A stretch of DNA of 64,000 nucleotides from Amycolatopsis sp. CA-230715 (GTDB taxonomy: Bacteria; Actinomycetota; Actinomycetes; Mycobacteriales; Pseudonocardiaceae), in the NCBI RefSeq assembly GCF_018736145.1, contig NZ_CP059997.1, positions 6,819,501 through 6,883,500 of the forward strand, written 5' to 3'. The notes beneath the pieces are model-generated. The model had not been told where the DNA came from. It worked only from the letters and a program-made list of their open reading frames with translations, and did no database searches. The translations under genes were made by a program, and so were the position numbers. Position 1 is the first letter of the stretch. The number at the start of each line of letters is the position of its first letter. Shown here one piece after another: positions 50,154-59,631 of the stretch.

Positions 50154-53018
50154 TTACCGCGACGCGGTCACCAGTTCGCCGCGCGAAGAGACCTTGAGCT
50201 TGCGCAACACGCTCGCGACGTGCTGTTCCACGGTCCGCCGCGACAGGAACAGGACCTCGGCGATCTCCCGGTTCGTGTGCCCGTCGGCGAGCAGGCGCGC
50301 GACGTCCTGCTCGCGCGGGGACAGTTCGTCGCCGTAGCCGCGCCTGCCCCGCCGCGACGGGGCGACCGCGCCGGTCGCGCGGTAGGTGTGGCGGCAGCGC
50401 GCGGCGTCGCGAGTGGCGCCGAGTTCGGCGAACACGTCCGCCAGCCCCGAGAACGCCTCCGCCGCATCCGATTCGCCCATCGTGAGGCGGCACTGCGCGA
50501 GCCGCTCCTTCGCCAGCGCGGCCGGGTACGGCGCGGTCAACCGCTCGTACCCTTCGGCCGCTTCGTGGAAGGCCTTCACCGCGTCGACGTGGTCGCGGCG
50601 GTGCGCCGAGATGATGCCGCGGCAGCACACCAGCGCGACGATCGACAGCGGTGCGTCCAGTTCGTTCAGCTCGCGTTCGGCTTCGGCGACGAGCGCGATG
50701 GCGGCTTCCTCGCGGCCGGTGCGGCAGAACGCTTCGACGGCGACCGGGAGCAGCTCGCCCGCCCACGGCCAGACTCCCTTGGTGCGCAACAACTCCAGGC
50801 CGGCTTCCGCGCGGGCGGCGGCCTCCTCGTCTTCGCACTGGGACAGCAGCATGCCCGCGATCCCGGCGTGCGCGGCGAGCACGACCGGGGTGACCGCGTT
50901 CTCCGGTTCGTCGGGGCCGATCGCCGCGAAATGCGCCGCGGCGCGGTCCCATTCACCGCGCGCGGCCGCCAGCAGGCCGAGCACGAGGGACAGTTCGCTG
51001 GTCATCGGCAGCAGCTCGCGGTACTCCTCGAACAGCGCGCGCGCCTTGTCGTCGAGCGCTTCCCACCTGCCGGTGAGCCAGTCGACGTGCACGCCGGTCG
51101 AGCGCGCGATGCCGATCAGGTACGGCGCGCCGCAGTCCGACGCGAGTTCGACCGCGCTGCGCACCATGCTGCCCGCGCGCCGGTAGTGGCCGATCCACGC
51201 GCAGGCGTCGGCGAGGTTGGCGTGCAGGCGGGCGAGCTGGCGCTGCTGCTCGGCGGAGGACACCGCGGTCGAGACCCGGTCCATGGTGGCCAGTGCGCGC
51301 GGGTCGCCGGTGTGCAGCCGGGACGCGAGGTTGTTCGCCTGCAGGGTCAGGGTGAGCGTGCGGTCGGTTGTCGTCGCGATGACGCTGTCCACCTGGTCGA
51401 GCCACCGCAGGTGCTCGGCGAGCGGGGTGGTGCCGATCCACGGCTGCGCCAGCACCGCCATGCCGCGACCGGCCAGGTCGGGCCGGTGCCCGAGATCGTT
51501 GACCGCGAGTTCGACCTGGGTCCGCGCGGCGTCGAGGCCGCCGGTCTGCCGCATCAGCAGCAGGCCGAGGCTGAGCCGGATCTGCCCGCTGTGCGTGCGG
51601 GAGAGCCGGTCGTCGGACAGCAGCCGTTCCAGCGCCGAGGTCACGTCGTGCTGGGCGACGCCGTTGTTGGCCAGCCTGCTCAGCTTCACCGCCATCCGGT
51701 CCACATCGGACGAAGCGAGGCCCGGTTCGGACAGCAGCGCGCACAGCAGTTCCGTCGCCGTCGCGAGGTCGCCGATCCCCGCCGCGGCATCGGCGGCGGC
51801 TTCGCCGTAGGACAGCGCGTCGGCGAACGCGCCCGCCTTCCGGCTGTGGTGGGCGAGCTGGACGAGCGGTTTCGGGCTCTGGTCACGGAGCAGGCACGCC
51901 GCGCGGCGGTGCAGTTCCTGGCGGTCGGGCCCGGGGACCGCGCCGTACACGGCCTGCCGCGCGAGAGCGTGGCGGAAGCCGTAGCGGCAGTCCTCGACTT
52001 CGAGCAGCGCGTGGCGGTCGAGGGCGAGCACGAGCGCCTGCCTTGCCCGCTGCGGGGTCAGCCCCGCGATGGCGCCGAGGAGTTCCGCGGTCGCGGGCAC
52101 GCCGAGCACGGCCGCGGCTTCGGTGATCCGCCGCGCGATCACCGGGAGCCCGGCGAGCCGTTCGACCGCGCTGTCCCGGAGCAGGGCGGGCACTTCGACG
52201 GCGTCGAGCAGGCGGCGCGCGGCCATGCCGTCGGCGTGCAGCGCGCCCTGCGGGTCCAGCGCGCGCAGCGTTTCCTCCACCACGAAGGGGATTCCGGCGG
52301 TGCGCTCGTGCAGCAGCGCGGCGAACTCCGTGGACACCTCGCCGCCGAGCAGTGCGCACGCCAGCCTTCGCACGCCGTCGGCGTCGAGCGGGCGGAGCTG
52401 GAGCACCGTGCTGGTGGTGCCGGCGACGGGCCGGTAGGCGCCGCCGAGCGGGATCCCGCCCGGCACCTCTTCGCGCCGGTAGGTCAGCAGCAGGCTGGTG
52501 TCCCGCGTCGGTTCCGCCAGCAGGAAGCGCAATAGCTGGCGCGATCCGTCGTCGCACCAGTGCAGGTCTTCGACGACGAGCAGCACCGGGCTCAGCGCGT
52601 CGAGCAGTTCGCGGACCGCGCGGAAGAACCGGTGCCGTTCGGCGCGGTGGTCGCCGAGCGGGGGCGGGGCGGCGGGCAGGTGCTCGCCGAGTTCGGGGAG
52701 GTGGGGCCGCAGCACTCCGGTGACGCCGTTCAGCGGGCGCGCGTCGGGCAGGTAGCGCCCGGCGTCGCGGAGCGCTTCGAGCACGACGCCGTACGGGAAG
52801 GGCTCTCGCAGCGGCTGGCTCCGCCCGGTCAGCACCCGGCGGCCTGCCAGCTCGGGGCTGCCGAGCAGTTCGGTGACGAGCCGCGTCTTCCCGACGCCCG
52901 CCTCGCCTTCGACCATCATCACCGACGGCGGGCGGGTGCCCGACGACACCAGCGAGCGGAGTTCGTCGGCCCGTCCGACGAGCACCGCGGAACTCGTCCT
53001 GCCAGCACTGCGCACCAT
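50154..53018 (-). CDS. LAL-type LuxR family regulator (second copy type)
   Basis: 954 residues. Walker A is VEGEAGVGKTRLVTE (36-50) and Walker B is PVLLVVEDLHWCDD (144-157). A helical/TPR-like middle leads to the C-terminal LuxR HTH: LSPREQDVARLLADGHTNRE, IAEVLFLSRRTVEQHVASVL, RKLKVSSRGELV. ATG 53018 follows GGGAG; the frame extends further 5' without a better start. It is divergent from two secreted subtilisins, with 315 bp between, and is a good candidate to control them. Only the general fold is shared with the regulator at 16.9 kb. Confidence 0.9.
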   Translation of the reverse strand: MVRSAGRTSSAVLVGRADELRSLVSSGTRPPSVMMVEGEAGVGKTRLVTELLGSPELAGRRVLTGRSQPLREPFPYGVVLEALRDAGRYLPDARPLNGVTGVLRPHLPELGEHLPAAPPPLGDHRAERHRFFRAVRELLDALSPVLLVVEDLHWCDDGSRQLLRFLLAEPTRDTSLLLTYRREEVPGGIPLGGAYRPVAGTTSTVLQLRPLDADGVRRLACALLGGEVSTEFAALLHERTAGIPFVVEETLRALDPQGALHADGMAARRLLDAVEVPALLRDSAVERLAGLPVIARRITEAAAVLGVPATAELLGAIAGLTPQRARQALVLALDRHALLEVEDCRYGFRHALARQAVYGAVPGPDRQELHRRAACLLRDQSPKPLVQLAHHSRKAGAFADALSYGEAAADAAAGIGDLATATELLCALLSEPGLASSDVDRMAVKLSRLANNGVAQHDVTSALERLLSDDRLSRTHSGQIRLSLGLLLMRQTGGLDAARTQVELAVNDLGHRPDLAGRGMAVLAQPWIGTTPLAEHLRWLDQVDSVIATTTDRTLTLTLQANNLASRLHTGDPRALATMDRVSTAVSSAEQQRQLARLHANLADACAWIGHYRRAGSMVRSAVELASDCGAPYLIGIARSTGVHVDWLTGRWEALDDKARALFEEYRELLPMTSELSLVLGLLAAARGEWDRAAAHFAAIGPDEPENAVTPVVLAAHAGIAGMLLSQCEDEEAAARAEAGLELLRTKGVWPWAGELLPVAVEAFCRTGREEAAIALVAEAERELNELDAPLSIVALVCCRGIISAHRRDHVDAVKAFHEAAEGYERLTAPYPAALAKERLAQCRLTMGESDAAEAFSGLADVFAELGATRDAARCRHTYRATGAVAPSRRGRRGYGDELSPREQDVARLLADGHTNREIAEVLFLSRRTVEQHVASVLRKLKVSSRGELVTASR

Positions 53019-53333
53019 GGCTGCTCCCGATCCAAGGCTGCTTCCGATCCGGGACCGCGTTCGATCCCGGAAATGCGGCACAGAACCCAAATCACCCCGA
53101 CGTGTGAACGGAGCTTAGAACCCGACGGGGTGACTACGGAACCCGCTCGGTCGGTTACCGAACTTTCGTATGGCCCGGTCAGGCGGGGGTCCCCGGCATT
53201 AGTTACGTACTCATACGGACCGCAGCCTCGCTTGTTCGGCCAGGCGTTTCCCCCAAAAGTGAGGAATGCGTGGCTCTCAGTCACAAAGTTCCCGTCGACG
53301 TGAATCACCTGTTCGAGTGAACGGAGCTGTTGA
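53019..53333. promoter_or_regulatory. Divergent region between LuxR-type regulator and subtilisin genes
   Basis: 315 bp without a gene. The section 53150-53280 is A/T-richer, with GGTTACCGAAC (53153-53163) and TTAGTTACGTACTCATACGG (53199-53218), the latter containing the palindrome GTAC and resembling a promoter. CGGAG precedes the subtilisin ATG by eight bases. No long inverted repeat is seen. Confidence 0.4.
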
Positions 53334-54893
53334 ATGCGTGAAGCTCATCGAAGGCGGCGCGCGCTGGCAGGCGCCTCGGTGGCCGCCGGTGCCTGCGCGG
53401 CCACCGTCATGGCGCTCGCCGGTCCCGCCGCCGCCGCGCCGACCGGGCACATCCTCAACGCGAACGTCCCCGGCGCTGTCGCGGACTCCTACATCGTCCT
53501 GCTGAAGGCGCCTGCCGAGGCGAGGGGTCTCGCCGCGGCCTACGGTGGCGAGGTGCGCCGGACCTACGACGCCGCGGTGCACGGGTTCGCCGTGAAGATG
53601 TCCGAAGCGCAGGCGAGACGGCTCGCGGCCGATCCCTCGGTCGCCTCCGTGGAACAGGACGCGGTGGCGCACGTCAGCGACACGCAGCAGAACCCCACCT
53701 GGGGCCTCGACCGGATCGACCAGAAGGACCTGCCGCTCGACAAGGCGTACAGCTACGCCAACAAGGGCGAGGGCGCCACGGTGTACGTGGTGGACACCGG
53801 CACCGACCTGAAGCAGTCGGAGTTCGGCGGGCGCGCGAGCAGCGGGTACGACTTCATCGACGACGACAACGACGCCTCGGACTGCCAGGGCCACGGCACG
53901 CACGTCGCGGGCACCGTCGGCAGCGCGACCTACGGGGTGGCGAAGGGCGTCAAGATCGTCGCCGTCCGGGTGCTGAACTGCCAGGGCACCGGCCAGTACT
54001 CGCAGATCATCTCGGGGATCGACTGGGTGGCGAAGAACGCGAAGGGCCCGTCGGTGCTGTCCATGAGCCTCGGCGGCGGCGCGGATTCCAGTGTGGACCA
54101 AGCCGTGCAGGGCGCGATCCGCGCCGGGATCACCAACACCGTCGCGGCGGGCAACGAGGGCCAGGACGCCTGCAACGTGTCCCCGGCGCGCACGCCGGAG
54201 GCGATCACGGTCGCCGCGAGCGACGCGCAGGACAAGCGCTCGATCTGGAACTCGTCGCAGTCGTCGAACTACGGCCGCTGCACGGACATCTTCGCGCCGG
54301 GGTCGAACATCACGTCGTTGAAGAACGGCGGGGGGACCACGCAGATGGGCGGCACCTCGATGGCCACCCCGCACGTCGCGGGCGCGGCGGCGCTCTACCT
54401 CACGGCGAACCCGAGCGCGACCCCGGCGGACGTCGCGAAGGCGCTGACCGACAACGCGACGCCGGGCAAGATCTCCGACGTGAAGGGCTCGCCGAACAAG
54501 CTGCTCTACACCGGGTTCATCGGCGGCGGCACGCCGAACCCGCCGTCGTGTGCTGGCGGCACGAACGCCGACCGAGTGTCCATTCCGGACGCGGGCGCGG
54601 CGGTCACCAGCACGGTCACCATCGGGACGTGCGACGCGAAGGGCACCGCGACCACGAAGGTCTCGGTGGCGATCAAGCACGCCTACACCGGTGACCTCAA
54701 GATCGACCTCGTCACGCCGGGCGGGAAGACGATCCCGCTCAAGCAGGCTGGCGGGATCGGATCCGTCGACCTGTCCACCAGTTACACAGTGGACACTTCG
54801 GCGGAGAACCGCACCGGCGCGTGGAAGCTCCAGGTGCAGGACGTCTACCAGTACGACAGCGGCACGATCGACAGTTTCGGGGTGAGTTTCTGA
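53334..54893 (+). CDS. Secreted subtilisin-like serine protease (S8, proteinase K-type) with P-domain
   Basis: 519 residues. A twin-arginine-like start (HRRRRALAGASVAAGACAAT) forms the signal. An I9 propeptide (DSYIVLLKAPAEARGLAAAY to about 113) precedes the S8 domain with Asp154 in VVDTGTD, His187 in CQGHGTHVAG, oxyanion Asn274 in AAGNEG and Ser342 in GTSMATPHVAG. A C-terminal P/proprotein-type domain (about 410-519; IKHAYTGDLKIDLVTPGGKT) follows. It should degrade extracellular protein. Its TGA overlaps the next ATG as TGATG; the downstream gene is a close relative, so the pair arose by tandem duplication. Confidence 0.93.
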   Translation: MREAHRRRRALAGASVAAGACAATVMALAGPAAAAPTGHILNANVPGAVADSYIVLLKAPAEARGLAAAYGGEVRRTYDAAVHGFAVKMSEAQARRLAADPSVASVEQDAVAHVSDTQQNPTWGLDRIDQKDLPLDKAYSYANKGEGATVYVVDTGTDLKQSEFGGRASSGYDFIDDDNDASDCQGHGTHVAGTVGSATYGVAKGVKIVAVRVLNCQGTGQYSQIISGIDWVAKNAKGPSVLSMSLGGGADSSVDQAVQGAIRAGITNTVAAGNEGQDACNVSPARTPEAITVAASDAQDKRSIWNSSQSSNYGRCTDIFAPGSNITSLKNGGGTTQMGGTSMATPHVAGAAALYLTANPSATPADVAKALTDNATPGKISDVKGSPNKLLYTGFIGGGTPNPPSCAGGTNADRVSIPDAGAAVTSTVTIGTCDAKGTATTKVSVAIKHAYTGDLKIDLVTPGGKTIPLKQAGGIGSVDLSTSYTVDTSAENRTGAWKLQVQDVYQYDSGTIDSFGVSF

Positions 54894-56440
54894 TGCGCAG
54901 GACGGCAAAGGCGGCGTTGGCGCTGACATTGCTGGGCTCGATGGCGGCCGTCGGCGCGGCCACCGCGGCGGCGGCGCCGAGCACGGCCGAAGGCGTGGTG
55001 GTGCAGGCGAAGCAGCACTACGGCGACCAGTACATCGTGGTGCTGAAGGACACCTTCGGCGTGCAGTCGTCGGCGGCCTCGCTCGCGCAGCGCTACGGCG
55101 GCGAGCTGCGTTCGACCTACACGGCCACGATCCACGGCTTCTCGGTGAAGAAGATGACCGAGCGGCAGGCGCGCAGGCTCGCCGCCGATCCGGCCGTCGC
55201 GACCGTCTACCAGGACGGCACCGCGAAGGCGGCGGACACGCAGAAGAACCCGACGTGGGGCCTGGACCGGATCGACCAGAAGAGCCTGCCGCGCGACAAC
55301 TCCTACACCTACGGCAACACCGGTGAAGGCGTCACGGCCTACGACCTCGACACCGGGATCAAGCCGGACAACCCCGAGTACGAAGGCCGGGCCAGCATCG
55401 GCAAGGACTTCGTCGGCAGTGACGGCGTCGACTGCAACGGGCACGGCTCGCACACCGCGGGCACGATCGGCAGCAAGACCTACGGAGTGGCGAAGAAGGT
55501 CAAGATCGTCGGGCTGAAGGTGCTCGGCAAGGACTGCTCCGGCAACGGCCCCGACTCCGCGGGCGTGGACGCGATCGAGTGGGTGACCGCGAACGCGGCC
55601 AAGCCCGCGGTGGCCAACATGAGCCTGACCATGGACCAGGTCGGGGTCGGCGACGACGCGATCAAGAAGTCCATCGCCTCCGGGGTCGTGTACTCGGTGG
55701 CCGCGGGGAACTCCTCGACGGACGCGTGCAACACGAGCCCGGCCCGCGTGCCCGAGGCGATCACGGTGAACGCCTCCGACGAGAACGACAACCGCGCGTC
55801 CTTCTCGAACTACGGCAAGTGCACCGATATTTTCGCGCCGGGCAACAACATCACCTCGCTCGGGCTGTCGAACGGCAGCAGCGCCAACATGAGCGGTACG
55901 TCGATGGCGACTCCGCATGTCACGGGCGCGGCGGCGCTCTACCTCGCGGCGAACCCCGGCGCCACCGCGCAGCAGGCGCGCGACGCGCTCGTGGGCGGCG
56001 CGGTCGACGGCGTGATCAAGAACCCGGGCAGCGGCTCGCCGAACAAGCTGCTGAACATCTCGTTCATCGGCGGCACCGGCCCCGGCCCGAAGTGCGGCAC
56101 GAAGTCGAACACCACGCCGGTGTCCATTCCGGACGCCGGGGACGCGGTGACCAGTTCGGTGACCCAGGACGGCTGCGACGGCAAGGCTTCGGCGAGCCTG
56201 CCGGTCAAGGTCGACATCGCGCACACCTACACCGCGGACCTCGCGGTGGATCTCGTCGGCCCGAGCGGCGCGGTGTACGCGCTGCGGAAGGCCGGCGGTA
56301 TCGGCGAGGCGGCCGGGGTGCACACCACCTACACGGTGAACGCCTCCGCCGAACCGGCGAACGGCACCTGGAACCTGAGTGTCAAGGACGTGAACCGGTT
56401 CGACACCGGCTCGATCGACGGGTTCTCCATCACCTTCTGA
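54893..56440 (+). CDS. Second secreted subtilisin-like protease (S8) with P-domain
   Basis: 515 residues with the same plan as its upstream neighbour: signal (ALALTLLGSMAAVGAATA), I9 propeptide (DQYIVVLKDTFGVQSSAASL), S8 domain with Asp153 in YDLDTGIKP, His184 in NGHGSHTAG, Asn272 in AAGNSS and Ser337 in GTSMATPHVTG, then a P-domain (VDIAHTYTADLAVDLVGPSG). Differences such as DLDTG for VVDTG and GSHTAG for GTHVAG suggest divergent specificity rather than loss of activity. Start ATG 54893 overlaps the previous stop by one base, so translation is coupled. Confidence 0.93.
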   Translation: MRRTAKAALALTLLGSMAAVGAATAAAAPSTAEGVVVQAKQHYGDQYIVVLKDTFGVQSSAASLAQRYGGELRSTYTATIHGFSVKKMTERQARRLAADPAVATVYQDGTAKAADTQKNPTWGLDRIDQKSLPRDNSYTYGNTGEGVTAYDLDTGIKPDNPEYEGRASIGKDFVGSDGVDCNGHGSHTAGTIGSKTYGVAKKVKIVGLKVLGKDCSGNGPDSAGVDAIEWVTANAAKPAVANMSLTMDQVGVGDDAIKKSIASGVVYSVAAGNSSTDACNTSPARVPEAITVNASDENDNRASFSNYGKCTDIFAPGNNITSLGLSNGSSANMSGTSMATPHVTGAAALYLAANPGATAQQARDALVGGAVDGVIKNPGSGSPNKLLNISFIGGTGPGPKCGTKSNTTPVSIPDAGDAVTSSVTQDGCDGKASASLPVKVDIAHTYTADLAVDLVGPSGAVYALRKAGGIGEAAGVHTTYTVNASAEPANGTWNLSVKDVNRFDTGSIDGFSITF

Positions 56441-56460
56441 TCCGCGCTTGTTCTTGGCGG

Positions 56461-56489
56461 TGCGCCGCGGCCACGATGGTCGCGGCGCA
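56461..56489 (+). terminator. Hairpin after the subtilisin pair
   Basis: TGCGCCGCG (56461-56469) and CGCGGCGCA (56481-56489) form a nine-base stem with an 11-base loop, 20 bp after the second subtilisin. It lies just before the ribosome site of the next gene, so it may end the protease operon. Confidence 0.55.
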
Positions 56490-56512
56490 TTCCCATGCTC
56501 GGAGGAGGACAG

Positions 56513-58033
56513 GTGGACAGCTACGACGCGGTGGTCGTCGGCGGCGGGCACAACGGGCTGGTCGCGGCGGCCTACCTCGCCCGCGCGGGCAGGTCGGTGC
56601 TGGTGCTGGAACGGCGGGACGAGGTGGGCGGCGCCGCGGTGTCCTTCCGCGCGTTCCCGAGCGTCGACGTGCGGCTGTCCCGCTACTCGTACCTGGTGAG
56701 CCTGCTGCCCAAGAGGATCGTCGCCGATCTCGGGCTCGGGATCGAACTGCGGCGGCGGCGCACGTCGTCCTACACCCCGGTCGGCGACTCGGGTCTCCTT
56801 GTCGACACCGGCGACGACGAGCGGACGGCGGCCTCTTTCCACGCGGTCACCGGGTCCACATCGGACTTCGACGCGTGGCGGCGGTTCTACGGCATGGCCG
56901 CCTCCGTCGCGGACGCGGTGTTCGACACGCTCACGGAACCGTTGCCGCGCAAGGAAGACCTCCGTGGCCGAGTTGACGAAGAAGCGTGGTCGGTGTTGTT
57001 CGAGCGCCCGATCGGGGAGGCGCTCACCGCGCGCTTCGCCGACGACACCGTGCGCGGCGTGGTCCTGACCGACGCGCTGATCGGCACCTTCGCCGCCGCG
57101 GACGATCCCGCGCTGCGGCAGAACCGGTGCCTGCTCTACCACCTGATCGGCAACGGCACCGGCGACTGGGACGTCCCGGTCGGCGGCATGGGTGCGGTCA
57201 CCGGCGCGCTGGCCGACTCCGCGCGGGCGGGCGGCGCCGAGATCGTCACCGGGGCCGAGGTGCTCGCGATCGACCCGGACGGGGCGGTGCGCTACCGCGT
57301 CGGCGATCGCGAACACACCGTCGACGCCGGGCACGTGCTGGCGAACGTCGCGCCCGTGGTGCTGGCCGAGCTGCTGGGCGAGGAACCGCCGGAGTCACCG
57401 GAAGGCGCGCAGCTCAAGGTGAACATGGTGCTCTCGCGCCTGCCGCGACTCCGGGACTCCACTGTGGACCCACGCGAAGCGTTCGGCGGCACCTTCCACG
57501 TCAACGAAGGTTACGAGCAACTGGCCGCCGCTCATGCCGAGGCCGACGCGGGGCGGATCCCGTCGCTGCCACCGTGCGAGATCTATTGTCATTCGCTGAC
57601 CGACCCGTCGATCCTGGGGCGCGCCGAGCGCGTGGCGGGTGTGCAGACGCTGACCCTGTTCGGCCTGCACATGCCAGCGCGGCTGTTCCGCGGCCGCAAC
57701 GACGAGGCGAGGGCGGAAGCGTTGCGCGCGACCATGGCTTCGCTGAACAGCGTGCTCGCCGAACCGATCGAGGACTGCCTGCTGCGCGACCCGGGCGGCT
57801 CTCCCTGCGTCGAGGCGAAGACGCCGCTGGACCTCGAAGCCGAACTGGGCCTTCCGGCCGGGCACATCTTCCACCGGGACCTTTCTTGGCCGTACTCCGA
57901 CGAATTCGCGGGAAGGTGGGGCGTGGAAACCGCGCACGAGCGCGTCCTGCTGTGCGGCGCGGGTGCCGTGCGGGGCGGCGGTGTCAGCGGCATCCCCGGC
58001 CACAACGCCGCCATGCACGTCCTGCACGGGTGA
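56513..58033 (+). CDS. FAD-dependent oxidoreductase (phytoene-desaturase-like NAD(P)/FAD family)
   Basis: 506 residues. The FAD loop is AVVVGGGHNGLVAAAYLARA near the N-terminus with LVLERRDEVGGAAVSF, the pattern of phytoene desaturase/CrtI relatives; the C-terminal FAD contact GAGAVRGGGVSGIPGHNAA is also intact. A substrate domain lies between. No carotenoid gene is adjacent, so the substrate is unknown; many such 'CrtI-related' proteins of actinobacteria are uncharacterised. GTG 56513 follows GGAGGAGGACAG. Repeat cluster D lies after its stop. Confidence 0.88.
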   Translation: MDSYDAVVVGGGHNGLVAAAYLARAGRSVLVLERRDEVGGAAVSFRAFPSVDVRLSRYSYLVSLLPKRIVADLGLGIELRRRRTSSYTPVGDSGLLVDTGDDERTAASFHAVTGSTSDFDAWRRFYGMAASVADAVFDTLTEPLPRKEDLRGRVDEEAWSVLFERPIGEALTARFADDTVRGVVLTDALIGTFAAADDPALRQNRCLLYHLIGNGTGDWDVPVGGMGAVTGALADSARAGGAEIVTGAEVLAIDPDGAVRYRVGDREHTVDAGHVLANVAPVVLAELLGEEPPESPEGAQLKVNMVLSRLPRLRDSTVDPREAFGGTFHVNEGYEQLAAAHAEADAGRIPSLPPCEIYCHSLTDPSILGRAERVAGVQTLTLFGLHMPARLFRGRNDEARAEALRATMASLNSVLAEPIEDCLLRDPGGSPCVEAKTPLDLEAELGLPAGHIFHRDLSWPYSDEFAGRWGVETAHERVLLCGAGAVRGGGVSGIPGHNAAMHVLHG

Positions 58034-58100
58034 TCTTCAGTGCCGCGAATTCTGCTCTGGTAAGGCCTTCTGCTGTCTCGGCCTCCGAGACAAGCTGGAG

Positions 58101-58151
58101 CCCCGAAGGGGGCCTTCGGGGCGTTGAGCGCCCTCAAAGCCACCTTCGGGG
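58101..58151. repeat. Hairpin repeat cluster D
   Basis: A complete 51-bp composite: unit CCCCGAAGGGGGCCTTCGGGG (58101-58121), linker CGTTGAGCG, then unit 58131-58151. It sits in the short gap between two convergent genes and could terminate both. Confidence 0.85.
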
Positions 58152-58165
58152 ACCAAAAAGCGGGG

Positions 58166-59623
58166 TCAGCCGATGGTGAGGGTGTAGGTGGTGGTGCCGG
58201 TCTTGCCGGTGGAGTCGGTGGCGGTGATGGTGATCGGGTAGGTGCCCGTTTGGAAGGGGGCGATGATCTGCATGGTGGAGCTACCGCCGGAGGAAATGGT
58301 CTGGGGGTTGAAGAACGGCGGGATGGGCAGGCCGGAGCCGGAGGCCGACAGCTTGATCGAGCCGGTTCCGGTGGCGGAGACGGTGGCGTTGGTGAACATG
58401 CCGGGCCTGCCTGAGCCGCTGCCGGGGGTGACGGTGACCTTGACGTCGCCGGTGGGCGGTGTGCCCTTGCCGACGGTGAGGGTGAGCTTGGTGGTGGCGG
58501 TGTCGGTGGTGCCCTTGCCGGAGATCGTTACGGTGTAGTCCTTTTCGGGGGTGTTGGCGGCGGTTTCGATGGTGAGTTTGGCGGTGTCGCCGGAGTTGAT
58601 GGTGGCGGGCTGGAAGGTGGCCTTGGCGCCGTCGGGCAGGCCGGAGGCGGTGAGTTCGACCTTTTCGGCGCCGTTCTTGCCCGCCTTGCTGGTGACGCTC
58701 GTCGAGACGTACTTACCGGGATCGACCTTCACCGAGCCGGGCGTGACGCCGAGGGAGAAGGTGTCGGTGTTGACGTCCCCGATCTGCTCCTTGACCCAGT
58801 CGCCCATGTCGTTGTTGAGGCGGCCGTAGACGCTGTACCACTTGAAGTCGCTGCGGCTCCACGAAGCGACGCCGACGACCTTGCCGTCCACGATGAGCGG
58901 GCCGCCGCTGTCCCCTGGCAGGATGGTCGGGTCGCCGTTGGAGTAACCCGCGCAGATCATCGTCGCGTCCTGGAAACCCGCGCCGACGCCCTGGCAGTTG
59001 GAACCCTCGCGGATCGGCAAGGTCGCCTTGTCGACAGTGACGTCCCGCGAGTCGTCGTTGAAGTCCTTCTTGCCGTAGCCGACGCCGACTCCGTTCTTGC
59101 CCGGCTTGTTCAGCTCGGTGTCCGCCGAAGTGGCGACCTTGGCGAACTGGCCGCTGGGCACCGGGATGTCGGCGTCCGTGGTGACCACCGCGACGTCGTA
59201 GCCCTGGTCGAAGTTCACGTACTTCGGGTGGGTCTCGTAGCTGACGACGCCGACGCGCGTGCCCCCGCTCGCGTTCAGGTCGTCGAGTCCGTACAGGAAG
59301 GTTTTCTTGCCCTCGGCCGCTTTGCAGTGCGCGGCGATCAGGATCTTGCGCGGCGCGACCACGGAACCGGTGCACGTCTGACCCTGCGGGCGCGGGCCGC
59401 CTTCGCGCAAACCCCCGATGATGAACGGGAATTCCTTAACCGAGCTGTCCTGCCCGTGGTAGAACTGCGTGCGCATGACGTCGGGAATGTGCGCGTCACC
59501 GGTGGGCGCCACGGCGGTCGCGTTCGGTGCCTCGGATGCCTCGGCGGTGATGCTGAGCAGCGGAGCGGAAAGGGTGGCCAGCCCGACGGCGAACAACCCC
59601 AGTACCCGTTGAGTTCTCTTCAC
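58166..59623 (-). CDS. Secreted trypsin-like serine protease with C-terminal beta-sandwich repeats
   Basis: 485 residues. Signal LGLFAVGLATLSAPLLSITA. S1 domain with His99 in LIAAHCK, Asp143 in YDVAVV and Ser239 in PGDSGGP. The residues before GDSGG read GDPTILPGDS, so the S1 pocket lacks the trypsin aspartate seen in the other S1 enzyme here. From about residue 290 there are two Ig-like, Ser/Thr/Gly-rich beta repeats (VELTASGLPDGAKATFQPAT; KLSASGSGLPIPPFFNPQTI), probably substrate or surface binding. GTG 59623 after AAAGGA; a palindrome overlaps that site. Confidence 0.9.
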   Translation of the reverse strand: MKRTQRVLGLFAVGLATLSAPLLSITAEASEAPNATAVAPTGDAHIPDVMRTQFYHGQDSSVKEFPFIIGGLREGGPRPQGQTCTGSVVAPRKILIAAHCKAAEGKKTFLYGLDDLNASGGTRVGVVSYETHPKYVNFDQGYDVAVVTTDADIPVPSGQFAKVATSADTELNKPGKNGVGVGYGKKDFNDDSRDVTVDKATLPIREGSNCQGVGAGFQDATMICAGYSNGDPTILPGDSGGPLIVDGKVVGVASWSRSDFKWYSVYGRLNNDMGDWVKEQIGDVNTDTFSLGVTPGSVKVDPGKYVSTSVTSKAGKNGAEKVELTASGLPDGAKATFQPATINSGDTAKLTIETAANTPEKDYTVTISGKGTTDTATTKLTLTVGKGTPPTGDVKVTVTPGSGSGRPGMFTNATVSATGTGSIKLSASGSGLPIPPFFNPQTISSGGSSTMQIIAPFQTGTYPITITATDSTGKTGTTTYTLTIG

Positions 59624-59631
59624 AGCGGTTC

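Noticed and set aside
49968..52535. 855-codon plus-strand frame opposite the second LuxR regulator
   Set aside because: Composition is that of an antisense shadow (Gly/Arg/Val/His-rich, no motifs).
54845..57334. 829-codon minus-strand frame across the second subtilisin and the oxidoreductase
   Set aside because: It spans two real genes and their intergenic gap and shows no domain.
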